Shown in pieces: positions 9,404 through 19,132 of a stretch of 38,947 nucleotides of DNA. The stretch lies in the NCBI RefSeq assembly GCF_003605735.1, contig NZ_QXTJ01000004.1, positions 30,552-69,498 of the forward strand. The letters run 5' to 3'. A program made the position numbers and the translations under genes. The notes below the pieces were generated by a model. It made no database searches and was not told the origin of the DNA. It saw only the letters and a program-made list of their open reading frames with translations. How positions within the stretch are numbered: the stretch's first letter is position 1; every line of letters begins with the position of its first letter. The stretch is from Pseudomonas sp. LS-2 (GTDB taxonomy: Bacteria > Pseudomonadota > Gammaproteobacteria > Pseudomonadales > Pseudomonadaceae).

Positions 9404-10204
9404 TCAGACGTATGAATCGTCGTCATCGCCGCCGAACATGCCGCTGTCGTCGCTGCCGTAATCGGTGTCAGCGAAACCGCCTGCGTCATTGCCCCAGCTG
9501 TCGTTGCTGGTGACGCGCTGCTGATCGTCACCCCAACCGCTGCCGCTGCTGCTGCCGAAATCGCTATCGGCGGCAGGCTGTGCAGGCTCTTCCTTGATGA
9601 TCTCGACAATTTCCTGCGGCTGACTGTTGTGGTGGAACAGGCTGCTGATGCCTTCCGCCAGCATTACACCGCCGGCCACGCCCGCTGCGGTTTTCAGCGC
9701 ACCGCCCAGGAAACCGCTGCCAATCGGCGCCGCAGGGGCTTGTTGCTGCGGCTGGGCATAGTTGCCTTGGGGTGGCGCGTTATACGGTGGAGGACTGGCA
9801 GGACCGTTGTCACGCCAGCCGCCAGCCGAAGGTTGTGGGCTGGATGGGCGGGAAAACGACGACGCCGGTTGTTGCGCCTGAGGCTCACGGGAGCCGCCGC
9901 CGAAGATGCTCGACAAAAATCCGCCACCCCCTTGCGCAGGCGCTGGCTGAGCTTTGACTCGCTGAAGCTCGGCTTGCAGCTGCTGAATCTGTTCGTCGCG
10001 CTGACGGTTCTGCGTTTCCATCTGTTTGAGCGCAACTTCCTGAACCAGAATTGCCTGCGCCATGTAGTAAGGCGCGGTGGGTTGCCGGGTCAGGTGCTCC
10101 TTGATCAGCGCCTCGGCCTGGGCATCCCGGGGGGCCGAATCGGTTTCTGCCTGCTTGAGTTTGCCAAACAAGCCGTCGATCAGGGTTTGCTCTTCGCTGT
10201 TCAT
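9404..10204 (-). CDS. DUF2076-family protein
   Basis: A 266-residue protein begins MNSEEQTLIDGLFGKLKQAE, the DUF2076 opening. It has a coiled-coil-prone segment (residues 60-90), a long Gly/Pro/Gln-rich linker (about 95-165), a glycine-rich hydrophobic stretch GGALKTAAGVAGGVMLAEGI, and a very acidic C-terminus rich in Asp, Ser and Gly. The function of the family is not established. The hydrophobic patch and acidic tail suggest an envelope-associated or metal-binding protein, which is inference. The ATG at 10202-10204 is chosen because GAGG lies 5 bases before it. Confidence 0.85.
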   Translation of the reverse strand: MNSEEQTLIDGLFGKLKQAETDSAPRDAQAEALIKEHLTRQPTAPYYMAQAILVQEVALKQMETQNRQRDEQIQQLQAELQRVKAQPAPAQGGGGFLSSIFGGGSREPQAQQPASSFSRPSSPQPSAGGWRDNGPASPPPYNAPPQGNYAQPQQQAPAAPIGSGFLGGALKTAAGVAGGVMLAEGISSLFHHNSQPQEIVEIIKEEPAQPAADSDFGSSSGSGWGDDQQRVTSNDSWGNDAGGFADTDYGSDDSGMFGGDDDDSYV

Positions 10205-10394
10205 GGCGACCTCGTTAGATTGCCGTAGGAATTCTGTGACTGACCTGAGTGTCAGACACAAACAGTAATGGGGCGTTTCGAGGGCGTTTCAATAGGATGT
10301 AGAAAAAGTTAAGAATGTCGCGCCTCCCTATCGCATTGGCCCGCTCGACGGCTCTACGCTAAAGTGTCGACCTGCTTTGGCCTGTGATCTTTTC

Positions 10395-11054
10395 ATGAAT
10401 CCGCTGACTATCATTCAAGACTCGCTTTACTTTTTCCGGCGCAATTTCGCCAGCATCTTCACGCTGTGCCTGCCGCTGGTGATCCTCGAGGCCTTGACCA
10501 AACAACTGCTGGGCAGCTCGGCATCTGATGGCTCGGCGAGCTGGCAACTGCTGATCGGACTATTGTTCTACCCCTTGTACACCGGCGCGCTGATTCTGTT
10601 TCTGGACGCCAAGACCCGGGGCGAAACGCCCGCCAAGCGCAACCTGCTCGCCGCGACACTGCGCATGTGGCCGACCTTTGCGGTGCTGACTGCGTTGAGC
10701 ACGCTGTTGATCATGGCGGGCCTCTCGCTGTTCATCGTTCCCGGCGTGTGGGTCATGATCAAACTGGTGTTCTCCGAATACCTGCTGGTATTGCGCGGCC
10801 TGGGTCCGCTGGAAGCCATGCGCGAGAGCTTCAAGATGACGCGGGGCCATGTCGTCCGGATTCTGGTCTGCGTGCTCTTCGTCTACATTCCGTTGTCGGT
10901 GCTCGAAGGCCTGAGCTTCTACGTCCTGCCCGACCAGCAAAGCCCGATGCTGTCGCTGATCGTCGACAGCGTTTCCAGCTTCCTGCAACTGTTCATCAGC
11001 GTGGTGATGTTCCGGCTGTTCATGCTCATCGACGAGCCCGCGCAGCCGGCCTGA
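10395..11054 (+). CDS. YciC-like (UPF0259) membrane protein
   Basis: This 219-residue integral membrane protein has about five or six hydrophobic segments. It starts MNPLTIIQDSLYFFRRNFASI, typical of the YciC/UPF0259 group. GPLEAMRESFKMTRGH (about residues 137-152) is the conserved cytoplasmic loop of these proteins. Its role is unknown. The ATG at 10395 fits the family start. The EEP-family gene begins 9 bp after its stop on the same strand, so the two are probably cotranscribed. Confidence 0.8.
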   Translation: MNPLTIIQDSLYFFRRNFASIFTLCLPLVILEALTKQLLGSSASDGSASWQLLIGLLFYPLYTGALILFLDAKTRGETPAKRNLLAATLRMWPTFAVLTALSTLLIMAGLSLFIVPGVWVMIKLVFSEYLLVLRGLGPLEAMRESFKMTRGHVVRILVCVLFVYIPLSVLEGLSFYVLPDQQSPMLSLIVDSVSSFLQLFISVVMFRLFMLIDEPAQPA

Positions 11055-11063
11055 GGAATCTCG

Positions 11064-12155
11064 ATGGCCCGCCTGCTGCGTTACGTCATCGCTGTTGCGT
11101 TAGTCATCACGCTGATCGGCGGCTTGATCTACAGCCAGACCTGGCATCCGGCCCGACACGAGCCCATGCCGGTAAGCTGCAACGCCAAAGACGCCGCCGC
11201 GCCCACATTGGCGCCCGGCCAGACGCTGAAGGTCATGACCTGGAACATTCAGTACCTGGCCGGAAAACGCTACGTGTTCTGGTATGACATGGCCGACGGC
11301 AGCGGCCCGGACGAGCGCCCTACCCCCGATGACATCGCCTACAACCTCGATGAAGTTGCACGGGTCATCCGCGACGAGCGCCCGGACATCGTGCTGTTGC
11401 AAGAAGTGAACGACGGCGCCAAGAACACCGATTACACCAACCAACTGGCGCTGTTGCAGGAACGGGTGACCGACCTCTATCCGTGCAGCACCGAGGCCTT
11501 TTACTGGAAATCGGATTTCGTCCCCGACCGGCATATCTTCGGCAGCGTCGGCATGAAGCTGGCGACGCTGAGCCGCTATCAACTGGACAAGGCCGAGCGC
11601 CTGCAATTGCCCTCCCCCGGTGGCAACCTGATCGGTCGGCAGTTCGCACCTAAACGGGCATTGCTGGTGAGTTATCTGCCATTGCGTGATGGCGGCCACC
11701 TGGCCGTGGTGAATACCCATCTGGGCGACGCCAGGCCGGGTGACGATACCGCGCAGCGCCAGATCGCCGCGACCGCCGGGCTGCTCGACACCTTCGAACA
11801 GGCCGGAACACTGTGGATCAGCGGCGGGGATTTCGATCTGTTGCCACAAGGGCAGTACCCGCGACTGGCCGCCGAACAGCGCCAACGATACGCACCCGAC
11901 AGCGAACTGCACGCGCTATGGGACAAGTACCCGATGATCCCCAGCAACGACGACGCCAATGGCGAGGAGCGGCGCAAGTGGTACACCCGCTTCCCCAACG
12001 ACCCACGAATCAGCGGACCGGATCGCACGCAGGATTACCTGTTCTACAGCCCGAAACTGAAGCGCATTGACGCGCAGGTTCGTCAGGCGGACACCTTGCT
12101 GATCTCCGATCATTTGCCTGTTATCGGGCGGTTTTTGTTGCCTGGCGCGCCTTGA
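11064..12155 (+). CDS. Endonuclease/exonuclease/phosphatase (EEP) family protein
   Basis: A 363-residue metal-dependent phosphohydrolase of the EEP fold. One N-terminal membrane helix or uncleaved signal (VIAVALVITLIGGLIY, about residues 9-24) suggests a periplasmic, membrane-anchored enzyme. Motifs in order are KVMTWNIQYL with the metal-site Asn, DIVLLQEV with the Glu, VVNTHLGD with the His, GGDFDLLP, and SDHLPV with the Asp-His pair. The GDFN motif of the family reads GDFD here, so one usual metal or phosphate ligand is Asn to Asp. The substrate could be a phosphodiester lipid or nucleic acid; the sequence does not decide. Confidence 0.85.
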   Translation: MARLLRYVIAVALVITLIGGLIYSQTWHPARHEPMPVSCNAKDAAAPTLAPGQTLKVMTWNIQYLAGKRYVFWYDMADGSGPDERPTPDDIAYNLDEVARVIRDERPDIVLLQEVNDGAKNTDYTNQLALLQERVTDLYPCSTEAFYWKSDFVPDRHIFGSVGMKLATLSRYQLDKAERLQLPSPGGNLIGRQFAPKRALLVSYLPLRDGGHLAVVNTHLGDARPGDDTAQRQIAATAGLLDTFEQAGTLWISGGDFDLLPQGQYPRLAAEQRQRYAPDSELHALWDKYPMIPSNDDANGEERRKWYTRFPNDPRISGPDRTQDYLFYSPKLKRIDAQVRQADTLLISDHLPVIGRFLLPGAP

Positions 12156-12529
12156 TACGATCCCGCGTCTGCCCGGGGGCGGGGCGAATATAAGTCGAAA
12201 GCGGTATCAGCCAGACCGCGTGCGCAGGTCTTACTGCCGCTTCGCGCCAGATCGCGGGACAAGCCACGCTCCCACGCCTCCGGCAGAAGCAAGGGCAAGG
12301 GCAAGAGCAAGAGCAAGAGCAAGAGCAAGAGCAAGATTGCGGTGTGATTCGAGCTTTTGATTCTGGCCGAAGGCCGTAGGAGCCCGACTTGTCGGCGATC
12401 TGGCGCGAAGCGGCAGCAGATCGGGCAAACACGATCGATCTGGCAGAACCAGAACGATCGGAGGGTTGTTTGAGCCGTAGCATCTCCCACCGCATGCGCC
12501 CGGGATCAAAGCAGATGCACAGCGCTCGC
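12156..12529. other. Intergenic region with REP-like arms and hexamer repeat
   Basis: These 374 bp lie between the convergent EEP gene and hrpB 3' end. They hold a REP-like arm (GCGGGACAAGCCACGCTCCC, near 12254), a second related arm GTAGGAGCCCGACTTGTCGG near 12376, and between them the hexamer repeat listed separately. I see no credible gene here. Confidence 0.6.
12289..12336. repeat. Hexanucleotide tandem repeat (GCAAGR)8
   Basis: Eight exact 6-base units are present, two GCAAGG followed by six GCAAGA. The tract is non-coding and sits inside the loop between two REP-like arms. Such tracts vary in copy number by slippage and can serve as a strain marker. Confidence 0.9.
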
Positions 12530-14680
12530 TCACTTCCTCGGCTTCACCCGCGCAGTGGGCTCGGCGATCAGCGGATCGTCGGGCCAGTAGTGCTTCGGGT
12601 AACGTCCCTTCAAGTCTTTCTTCACCTCGGCATAGGTACTGCGCCAGAAGTTGGCCAGATCCTGAGTCACCTGCACCGGGCGCCGTGCCGGGGACAGCAG
12701 GTGCAGCTTGACGATTTGTCGGCCACCCGCAATGCGCGGGGTGTCGGACAGGCCGAACAGCTCTTGCAGGCGAACCGCAAGAATGGGCGGATACTCGCTG
12801 TAATCCAGCCGCACCGACGAGCCCGATGGCACACTCAAATGATGAGGCGCCAGCTCTTCCAGCCGCTGCGGTAGCGGCCAGGGGAGCAGAGTGTGCAGGA
12901 TTGACGAGAGGTCCAGATTGCCGAAATGGCTCAGGCGCGTGACCTTGCCCAGATACGGCAGCAGCCAGTGTTCAAGTCGCTCGATCAGCGCATCATTGCT
13001 GACATCCGGCCATTCGCTGCTGTCCTGTTTTTCCAGATCCAACTGACGCAGCAACCCCACCCTCGCTTGCCATTGCCGCAACTCCGGGGTCCATGGCATC
13101 AGCTCCAGTCCCTTGCGCCGCACCAGCGCCAACAGGGCCTGACCACGCGCGGAATCATCCAGCCCGCTAAGTGGTTCGCGGCTGATGATCAACTCACCGG
13201 CCCTGCGTTGGCGTTCGGCGCGGAACACACCTTCGCGCTCGTCCCAGTCCAACTGATCGAACGTCGTCACCTGCTCGACCAGTACCGAATCGAACAGCGA
13301 GGGATCGAATTCCGCCGCCAGATAGATACGCTCTTCTTTCTGCCCCTGACGACTGCCCAGGTCGGCGATCACCAGCCATGGTTCTTTCATCAGCGCATCG
13401 GGTTCGGCAAACAGCGCTGCACGGCCGTTCGCCAGCCTGTACTCGGCGCCACCGGGCCGACGTTGCCGGGCGACCCGATCAGGGTAAGCGAGCGCCAGCA
13501 ACGCGCCGAGCCAGCGCGGATGATCAGGGTTTGCCACCGGGTTTTTCGCAGTGCCTCTGAGGTAGCCGCGATACTGACGGGAAAGCTGTCTGGCTCGCTG
13601 AACGCCACCTTGACCACCCCGTGCCGCACGCTCGGTTCCGGCCAATAGCGTCAAACGACTGTGCAGATCGGCCCCCACCCCGCGCAGGATATCGCGCTCG
13701 CCCAGCAATGCCGCGACGTCACAGGCCAACGGGCCGAGGCCCAACGCCTCACCTCGCAACAGCAGATGCCCGATCCGGGGATGGGCCGGCAGTTCAGCCA
13801 TCGACTGGCCGTGCGGGGTGAGTTTCCAGTCTTCGCCCGGCTGGCGGCTCAATGCGCCCAACCGACCAAGCAGATCCTGCGCCTGCGCGTAAGCCACTGC
13901 CGGCGGCACGTCCAGCCAGACCAGTTGCCCCGGCTCGACACCCCACCGCGCCAGCTGCAATGCCAGCCCGGCGAGATCTGCCTGAAGCATTTCCGCTGCG
14001 CCATAGGCAGCGAGCTGGTCGTGCTGCGCCTCGGACCACAGGCGATAACACACACCCGGCTCCAGGCGCCCCGCCCGGCCAGCACGCTGGGTGGCGCTGG
14101 CCCGCGAGATACGCTGAGTATCGAGCCGGGTCATCCCGCTGCCCGGATCGAATCGCGGCACCCGCGCCAATCCTGCGTCGACCACTACACGAACCCCATC
14201 GATGGTCAGGCTGGTTTCGGCGATGTTTGTCGCCAGCACCACCTTGCGCTTGCCCTTGGGTGCAGGTTCGATGGCTGCACGTTGAGCGCTCAGATCCAGT
14301 TCGCCATGCAGGGGGCACAGCATCACATTGCCGTGCTCACCCAAGGCTTCAGCCAGTTGCTGATTGACCCGACGAATCTCCGCCTGCCCCGGCAGGAAGA
14401 CCAGCACGCTACCCTCTTCATTGCCCAGTGCGTCGAGCACGGTTTGCACCACACGCGGCTCGATGAACTCGCCGGGTTGAAAGGGCCGTCCCCAGTGCAT
14501 CGTTACTGGAAACATGCGACCTTCGCTGGTGACCACGGGGGCGTCGTCGAGCAGACTGGAAAGGCGCTCACCTTCAAGCGTCGCCGACATCAGTAGGATT
14601 TTCAGTGGCTGCTCGTCGCGAAACAGCGCGCGGCCGTTGAGGCTCAGCGCCAGCGCCAGATCAGCGTCAAGACTGCGTTC
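12530..14680 (-). pseudogene. hrpB: hrpB, interrupted; host 3' portion of ATP-dependent helicase HrpB
   Basis: This is the C-terminal part of a DEAH-type helicase of the HrpB family. By alignment with the complete copy at 21163-23685 it starts at residue 128, giving ERSLDADLALAL. About 127 residues are missing, including Walker A and the DEFH box. Motif III LLMSATLEGERLS, motif VI SATQRAGRAGRLEPG and the HrpB C-terminal domain (to RVKPRK) are intact and the frame is open. The open frame continues a few codons into foreign DNA (to 14710, TTG), but that extension is not hrpB. Without the ATP-binding motifs the product cannot be an active helicase. Codon use is G+C-rich as in the other core genes, so this is the resident copy. 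Confidence 0.93.
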
Positions 14681-14695
14681 GCTGAGTTTGCTGAT

Positions 14696-14732
14696 TTGAC
14701 ATCTTGTCAAGAAAGGATAGCTGTCCTATTCT
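14696..14732 (+). promoter_or_regulatory. Palindromes and candidate promoter at the left island end
   Basis: TTGACATCTTGTCAA (14696-14710) is a perfect 6-bp inverted repeat around TCT. AGGATAGCTGTCCT (14714-14727) is a second, imperfect palindrome. A candidate promoter overlaps them: TTGTCA at 14704-14709, a 17-base spacer, then TATTCT at 14727-14732. This would put the transcript start only a few bases before the ATG at 14746. The position within 20-50 bp of the hrpB break suggests recombinase binding, with possible self-repression of the operon. The promoter call is weak; the palindromes are certain. Confidence 0.45.
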
Positions 14733-14745
14733 TCGGGAACTTAGA

Positions 14746-17049
14746 ATGCATACGTTGAAGTCTAAAACCTTGACAATCATCAAAAGTAGCGCCTACGTCC
14801 AGAACTACCCACTTCAGGCCATCGACGATGACATTGCATGTCGAATGCTGATGGCGCCTACGCTAGGGGCGGACGAGCATAAGAGCATGGCGCTCCGCCT
14901 CTTCGACTGCCTATGCCATTGCCTTGATGAGCGCCTGACGTTGGCGACAGTGTCAGCAGCGAAGCTCGAAGAGCTGGTTAGAATCTTTTTAGGGAGCCTG
15001 AATGCCGGCGACTTGGCCGCCCTCAAATCGACGGCGTATATCCAGAAACTGTCAAGGGTGCTGACCGCTATGGCGGCGAGCCTTGCAAGCGCAATCCCAA
15101 ACCTGCAGCCAGTCGATTGGTCTGCCAAAACAGCAAACCGCTACACCTATGCTTGGGAGCAGAACAAGGAAAGACTCAACCCTGAAATCGTTCATTTCTG
15201 GGGCGGCTGGCGTATTCAAGCCAAGAAAGGAAAGCCAGTGTGGTTGAGCCTCGTAGGCATGTATAAAACCCATGGCCCCAAATTCACAAAAGCCTTCTAT
15301 GAGGCGATGAGGCGCGATGCATTAAAACGTGCCAAATGCCAGTCAAACTTGATCAACAAGCTTGCAGCATTCATCACCGACAATGCTTTCCGCTTTCCAG
15401 CTGAGACGTTTCAATCCAGCGAATTAATGGAGGAGTTTGCCGAAGCATATTTCTGGCACTATCAGCATCTCGAATATGAACGCAACGGAGATGCAAATCT
15501 CAACGGAAAAACGTTCCGTACGATGCGACTCATTATCGTACGAACCTTGATTAAAACCAATATCTGGAATGTTGACGAAGACGCATTCGTTATCCCACCA
15601 GGGTTAAGCAAGGCAGGAGCTGACCGCAATGTCAAACAGAATAAGAACGGCATTGAAGTCAAAGACAAGCTTCTGACCGAAGTACCAGTTCATGTGACAG
15701 ACATCCAAGCCATCGATCTGCTTTATGGTGAAGTTCAGCGAAATCTTCGGACTGTCGAAAAATATGGGCTCTCTGAAGCATTGAAATTGCGCAGGGCTCA
15801 GCGCAATAGGATCCTGCAGGCACGTTCCGGCACCATCTTGGAAGTGGTTAATCGAAAATCTCGTCATTACGACGATTTTGAGAAGACGGGGTTTAACGAT
15901 ATCTGCCATACCTTTGAAGCTGAAGGGATGAGTGTTACGGTCGACGCCCGCAGGAGATATGGAGAGCGGCTTCCCGTACTGGGGAAGCTCCTAGGTCTGC
16001 CTACATCCTACTCACTATTTCCTATTCAATGCCTGCTAACAATTTATCACCCCGAAATTACGGCTGGTTTTCTCGAAGACCTGGTGATCTGGGATGGCCC
16101 CAAACGAGTGTCTTTCTACAAGACGGATAGAGGCTACATGCTGGTCGGATTCAAGGACAGGCGGGGCAGCAAGCATTCAGAGCAAAAAATTCTTCTATGC
16201 CCCAGAGCTGCTGCACTGGTACGCATGGCTGAGCAGATCACTCAGCCGTTGCGAGATTACCTGAAAAAAAACAACGATCCGAATTGGCAAAAGTTGTTTT
16301 TAACCTCAGGAACCAGCTTTAGCTATCCAAAACCAGCTAGTTCAAATTTGCTTACTAAAGACAAAATTGAGGGACGTCTCCCAGTTAGAAATATGCTGAT
16401 CGAACAGATCGGCCCTTTTTCTGAAAAGCAGGGTGACGAACTGGTAGACTTCCTCAAAAAATTATCAATCACTCGAGTACGGGCACAGTCAGCCGTAGCG
16501 GACTACATAAAGAACCAAAGCCTTACGCGACTGGCCAGAAAGCTTGGGCATGCGTTCTACAACAAAGATCTAATGGAGTCCTACCTACCGGTAGCCATTT
16601 ACGATTTTTTCGCCACTCGATACATCCGAATTTTTCAGAAGGGAATCATCTGTGAAGCGATGAAAGATAGCCCTCTCCTGCTGCGCGCCGCAAAGTTTGA
16701 CACCTTTGAAGAACTCCATAATTTCCTAAGCCGGTACGCGCTCAAGGAAATCCCTGAAAATCTTCGGACATTGGCGGAAAACAAGGTGGCCGATGGTGAA
16801 GTGGTTGAAGTTGGTGTCTCCGTATCACCCGCCAGCATGACCGCTCTGATTTCTGTGAGGGCTGCCGTGAAACAGAGCCCAGAGCCAGAGAAGGTTCGAG
16901 GCCTAGCCACCTACTGGGCACAGGTCTGCGACAAGGTCGAGCAGTTCATCCTCAAGAGCTCCAAGCCTCTGCTCCAACAGCATTTGAAGTTCGCGTACGA
17001 AAATCACGACGCGTCCACCTTTGAGAAGATGATCTATGCAACATCCTGA
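14746..17049 (+). CDS. Large tyrosine-recombinase-fold protein, first gene of integration operon
   Basis: A 767-residue protein. The C-terminal third looks like a tyrosine-recombinase catalytic domain: TRVRAQSAVADYI near residue 575 at the HxxR place, ARKLGHAF near 597, and LMESYLP with the candidate Tyr near 611. The expected first Arg region (near residue 440, HPEITAGFLEDL) has no Arg, and the HxxR His is replaced by Thr, so it may be catalytically dead or strongly divergent. The N-terminal 400 residues are helical and unrecognised. I choose ATG 14746 because the TTG at 14704 sits inside the terminal palindrome. Its role is probably DNA binding and synapsis with the other recombinases. A+T-rich codon use is unlike the core genes. 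Confidence 0.75.
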   Translation: MHTLKSKTLTIIKSSAYVQNYPLQAIDDDIACRMLMAPTLGADEHKSMALRLFDCLCHCLDERLTLATVSAAKLEELVRIFLGSLNAGDLAALKSTAYIQKLSRVLTAMAASLASAIPNLQPVDWSAKTANRYTYAWEQNKERLNPEIVHFWGGWRIQAKKGKPVWLSLVGMYKTHGPKFTKAFYEAMRRDALKRAKCQSNLINKLAAFITDNAFRFPAETFQSSELMEEFAEAYFWHYQHLEYERNGDANLNGKTFRTMRLIIVRTLIKTNIWNVDEDAFVIPPGLSKAGADRNVKQNKNGIEVKDKLLTEVPVHVTDIQAIDLLYGEVQRNLRTVEKYGLSEALKLRRAQRNRILQARSGTILEVVNRKSRHYDDFEKTGFNDICHTFEAEGMSVTVDARRRYGERLPVLGKLLGLPTSYSLFPIQCLLTIYHPEITAGFLEDLVIWDGPKRVSFYKTDRGYMLVGFKDRRGSKHSEQKILLCPRAAALVRMAEQITQPLRDYLKKNNDPNWQKLFLTSGTSFSYPKPASSNLLTKDKIEGRLPVRNMLIEQIGPFSEKQGDELVDFLKKLSITRVRAQSAVADYIKNQSLTRLARKLGHAFYNKDLMESYLPVAIYDFFATRYIRIFQKGIICEAMKDSPLLLRAAKFDTFEELHNFLSRYALKEIPENLRTLAENKVADGEVVEVGVSVSPASMTALISVRAAVKQSPEPEKVRGLATYWAQVCDKVEQFILKSSKPLLQQHLKFAYENHDASTFEKMIYATS

Positions 17050-19132
17050 GCACCTCGCCCAATTCGCCAGCCTGTTCAACCGGCGCGACATTACCCGATT
17101 CATGTCCGCGCCTTGGCTGGTGTCTAGCTTCGACTCAAGAGTGTGGTTCTACAATTTCAGATATAAAAAAGACCAGACACTTGATTGGGGAGTCCGCCTG
17201 TACGACGGCTCATTGCTTACTGACGAGAAGAACGCCGATCTTTTGAAGGCATTTCGCGCATGGCTGATCGTGAGTACCCAAAATTCGGGTAGCCAACGGC
17301 ATTCAAATAGCATGGACGCCCAAGCAGCTGATTTCAGGCGCACTCTGACATTGATTGACCACATCCTTCAAAATGGTGAAGCGTTGGAGCTGTGCGAGTA
17401 CGGCTTGGGCAGCCTAACCTACGATGAAATGCGGGGCATCTTAGCGCGGGTTGGAACCAGTAGCGTTGTGTCCAATAGCACCTATGACTGGAACAGGAAG
17501 CTTAAGGAATTCTGTTTGTCGCTCCTGGAGCAGAGCGATGCCGGAGAGATAAGCCAAGCACTCCAAGCCCATCCCTACCTGAGTGTCATCACCCCTGAGC
17601 AGCTTGAAACTGATGAGCTGGATATCCCCTTGGCACTCATTCCACAGGTTAGGGCCGCACTTTTCGTCAAGAAGCTTTATCACTCGATACCAACAGGTGG
17701 GTACAACGTTAACTCGGTGAAAATCAGCCAACAGTTGTACTCCAATACTCTGGCTGGCAGATGGCGGCTCAAGCCAATGCACCGAATTTTGGGGTTCATC
17801 AAGTACGAAGACAGATTTACCCGTGAGCTTGAAGGTGTCCCTGTCACTTCGACCAACCGTGACCGGATGACCAAAAGGGATCTGACACTGTACAGGACAT
17901 GCTTCGTCGCACTGCAAAAGCTGACTCAGAGTGGGTTGATGCTTCCAAGCGCTGAAGACCTTCGGAAGCTAGCCATCTATAAGGTCACTGGCTCGCAAAT
18001 CGGACGCTTCAAGAACGTTCCCACCGATATTATTTTCAAGGCCGTGCGGGATGCAATTGAGCTTCACTTGGAGCACGGCGCGGATCTCTTGCAGAGCTAC
18101 GTCAACGTTGCGAAACACGCGCTCAAGCGGCAAATCAACATCACTAGCATCCCTCATGAAAAGCTGATCTCACTCTTAGAGCCTGCCATTGCTGAGTTAG
18201 GGGTAAGTCAGCTCGGGATTTCAGCTCGTTCTTTAGGCACAACGTCAACGGAAGAACGCAAACAGGGCAAGGCCATTTATTTCAGTCGCATGAGAGACAA
18301 TGCCGGATTGCTCGAGCTCATCGCAGTGTATTTTGGGGCAATCCAAATTGTGGTCGGAGCCACGATGGCAAAACGCGGTTCCGAACTCCGAGGCTTGGAT
18401 CCCAAGGTTTGCCTGAGCAAGGATCAGAAATGGCTGATTGCTCCGCTCGCCAAATCATCCAAGGGGCGCAAAGGGCTGAGATCGACGAACGCTAGGCCGA
18501 TTGATCCATTGGCAGCGGAAATGATTTCGACGGTCATAAGCTTTCAGCAAGAGCTTTTGAACTGCGGGTACATCACTGAGACTCTTCCGCTATTTTCGTC
18601 CCCCGGCGTGTTCGGGATGTCACACCTGACACCTTGCGACATCTACCTGTACTACAAGAACATTGATTTGTTCTGTGACTATTTCCAAGTGGGCCTCGAT
18701 TCTCAGGGGCGTCGCTACTATCTCCGCCAGCACCAGCTTCGCAGATTCTTCGCTCTTGTGTTCCTCAACAGCGGCTATGGATCCAGTGTCGCTGTTCTCC
18801 AGTGGATGTTCGGCCATGGCGACCCTGCCCACATCTGGAACTACATCACCGAGGAGCTCCCAGGAAAGGAGCTGCGTAACACTATGGCCCAAGCCTTAGG
18901 CGAACGGATAGCGTCTGGTGGAGCCACCCATTACACGGACATCATTGATCTCATTGAAGGCAAGTTTGGCACCCGGATGGTGTCCGTGATGGATGCCGAG
19001 AAGCTTTCCGGTTACCTCGACTTCCTCATGGAGACCGGTGAGCTAGAATTGACACCTGAATTCCTTCAAAATGATGAGGGATACGAAGTCGAAATTCTTG
19101 CCGTCCTGAGAAAGAAAAATGAGCTGGAATGA
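17036..19132 (+). CDS. Tyrosine recombinase, large, second gene of integration operon
   Basis: A 698-residue protein with a full catalytic set: Arg in MAKRGSELRGL near residue 444, HQLRR near 565 (His and second Arg), MFGHGDP near 592, and the probable nucleophile Tyr in IWNYI near 601. It has a long N-terminal half of about 400 residues like the first gene, which is not found in phage integrases. In length and arrangement it recalls TnpB of Tn554-type elements (from memory; not searched). It overlaps the previous gene by 14 nt and the next gene by 14 nt, so it belongs to one coupled operon. It would cut and join the element ends at the hrpB site. Confidence 0.83.
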   Translation: MQHPEHLAQFASLFNRRDITRFMSAPWLVSSFDSRVWFYNFRYKKDQTLDWGVRLYDGSLLTDEKNADLLKAFRAWLIVSTQNSGSQRHSNSMDAQAADFRRTLTLIDHILQNGEALELCEYGLGSLTYDEMRGILARVGTSSVVSNSTYDWNRKLKEFCLSLLEQSDAGEISQALQAHPYLSVITPEQLETDELDIPLALIPQVRAALFVKKLYHSIPTGGYNVNSVKISQQLYSNTLAGRWRLKPMHRILGFIKYEDRFTRELEGVPVTSTNRDRMTKRDLTLYRTCFVALQKLTQSGLMLPSAEDLRKLAIYKVTGSQIGRFKNVPTDIIFKAVRDAIELHLEHGADLLQSYVNVAKHALKRQINITSIPHEKLISLLEPAIAELGVSQLGISARSLGTTSTEERKQGKAIYFSRMRDNAGLLELIAVYFGAIQIVVGATMAKRGSELRGLDPKVCLSKDQKWLIAPLAKSSKGRKGLRSTNARPIDPLAAEMISTVISFQQELLNCGYITETLPLFSSPGVFGMSHLTPCDIYLYYKNIDLFCDYFQVGLDSQGRRYYLRQHQLRRFFALVFLNSGYGSSVAVLQWMFGHGDPAHIWNYITEELPGKELRNTMAQALGERIASGGATHYTDIIDLIEGKFGTRMVSVMDAEKLSGYLDFLMETGELELTPEFLQNDEGYEVEILAVLRKKNELE

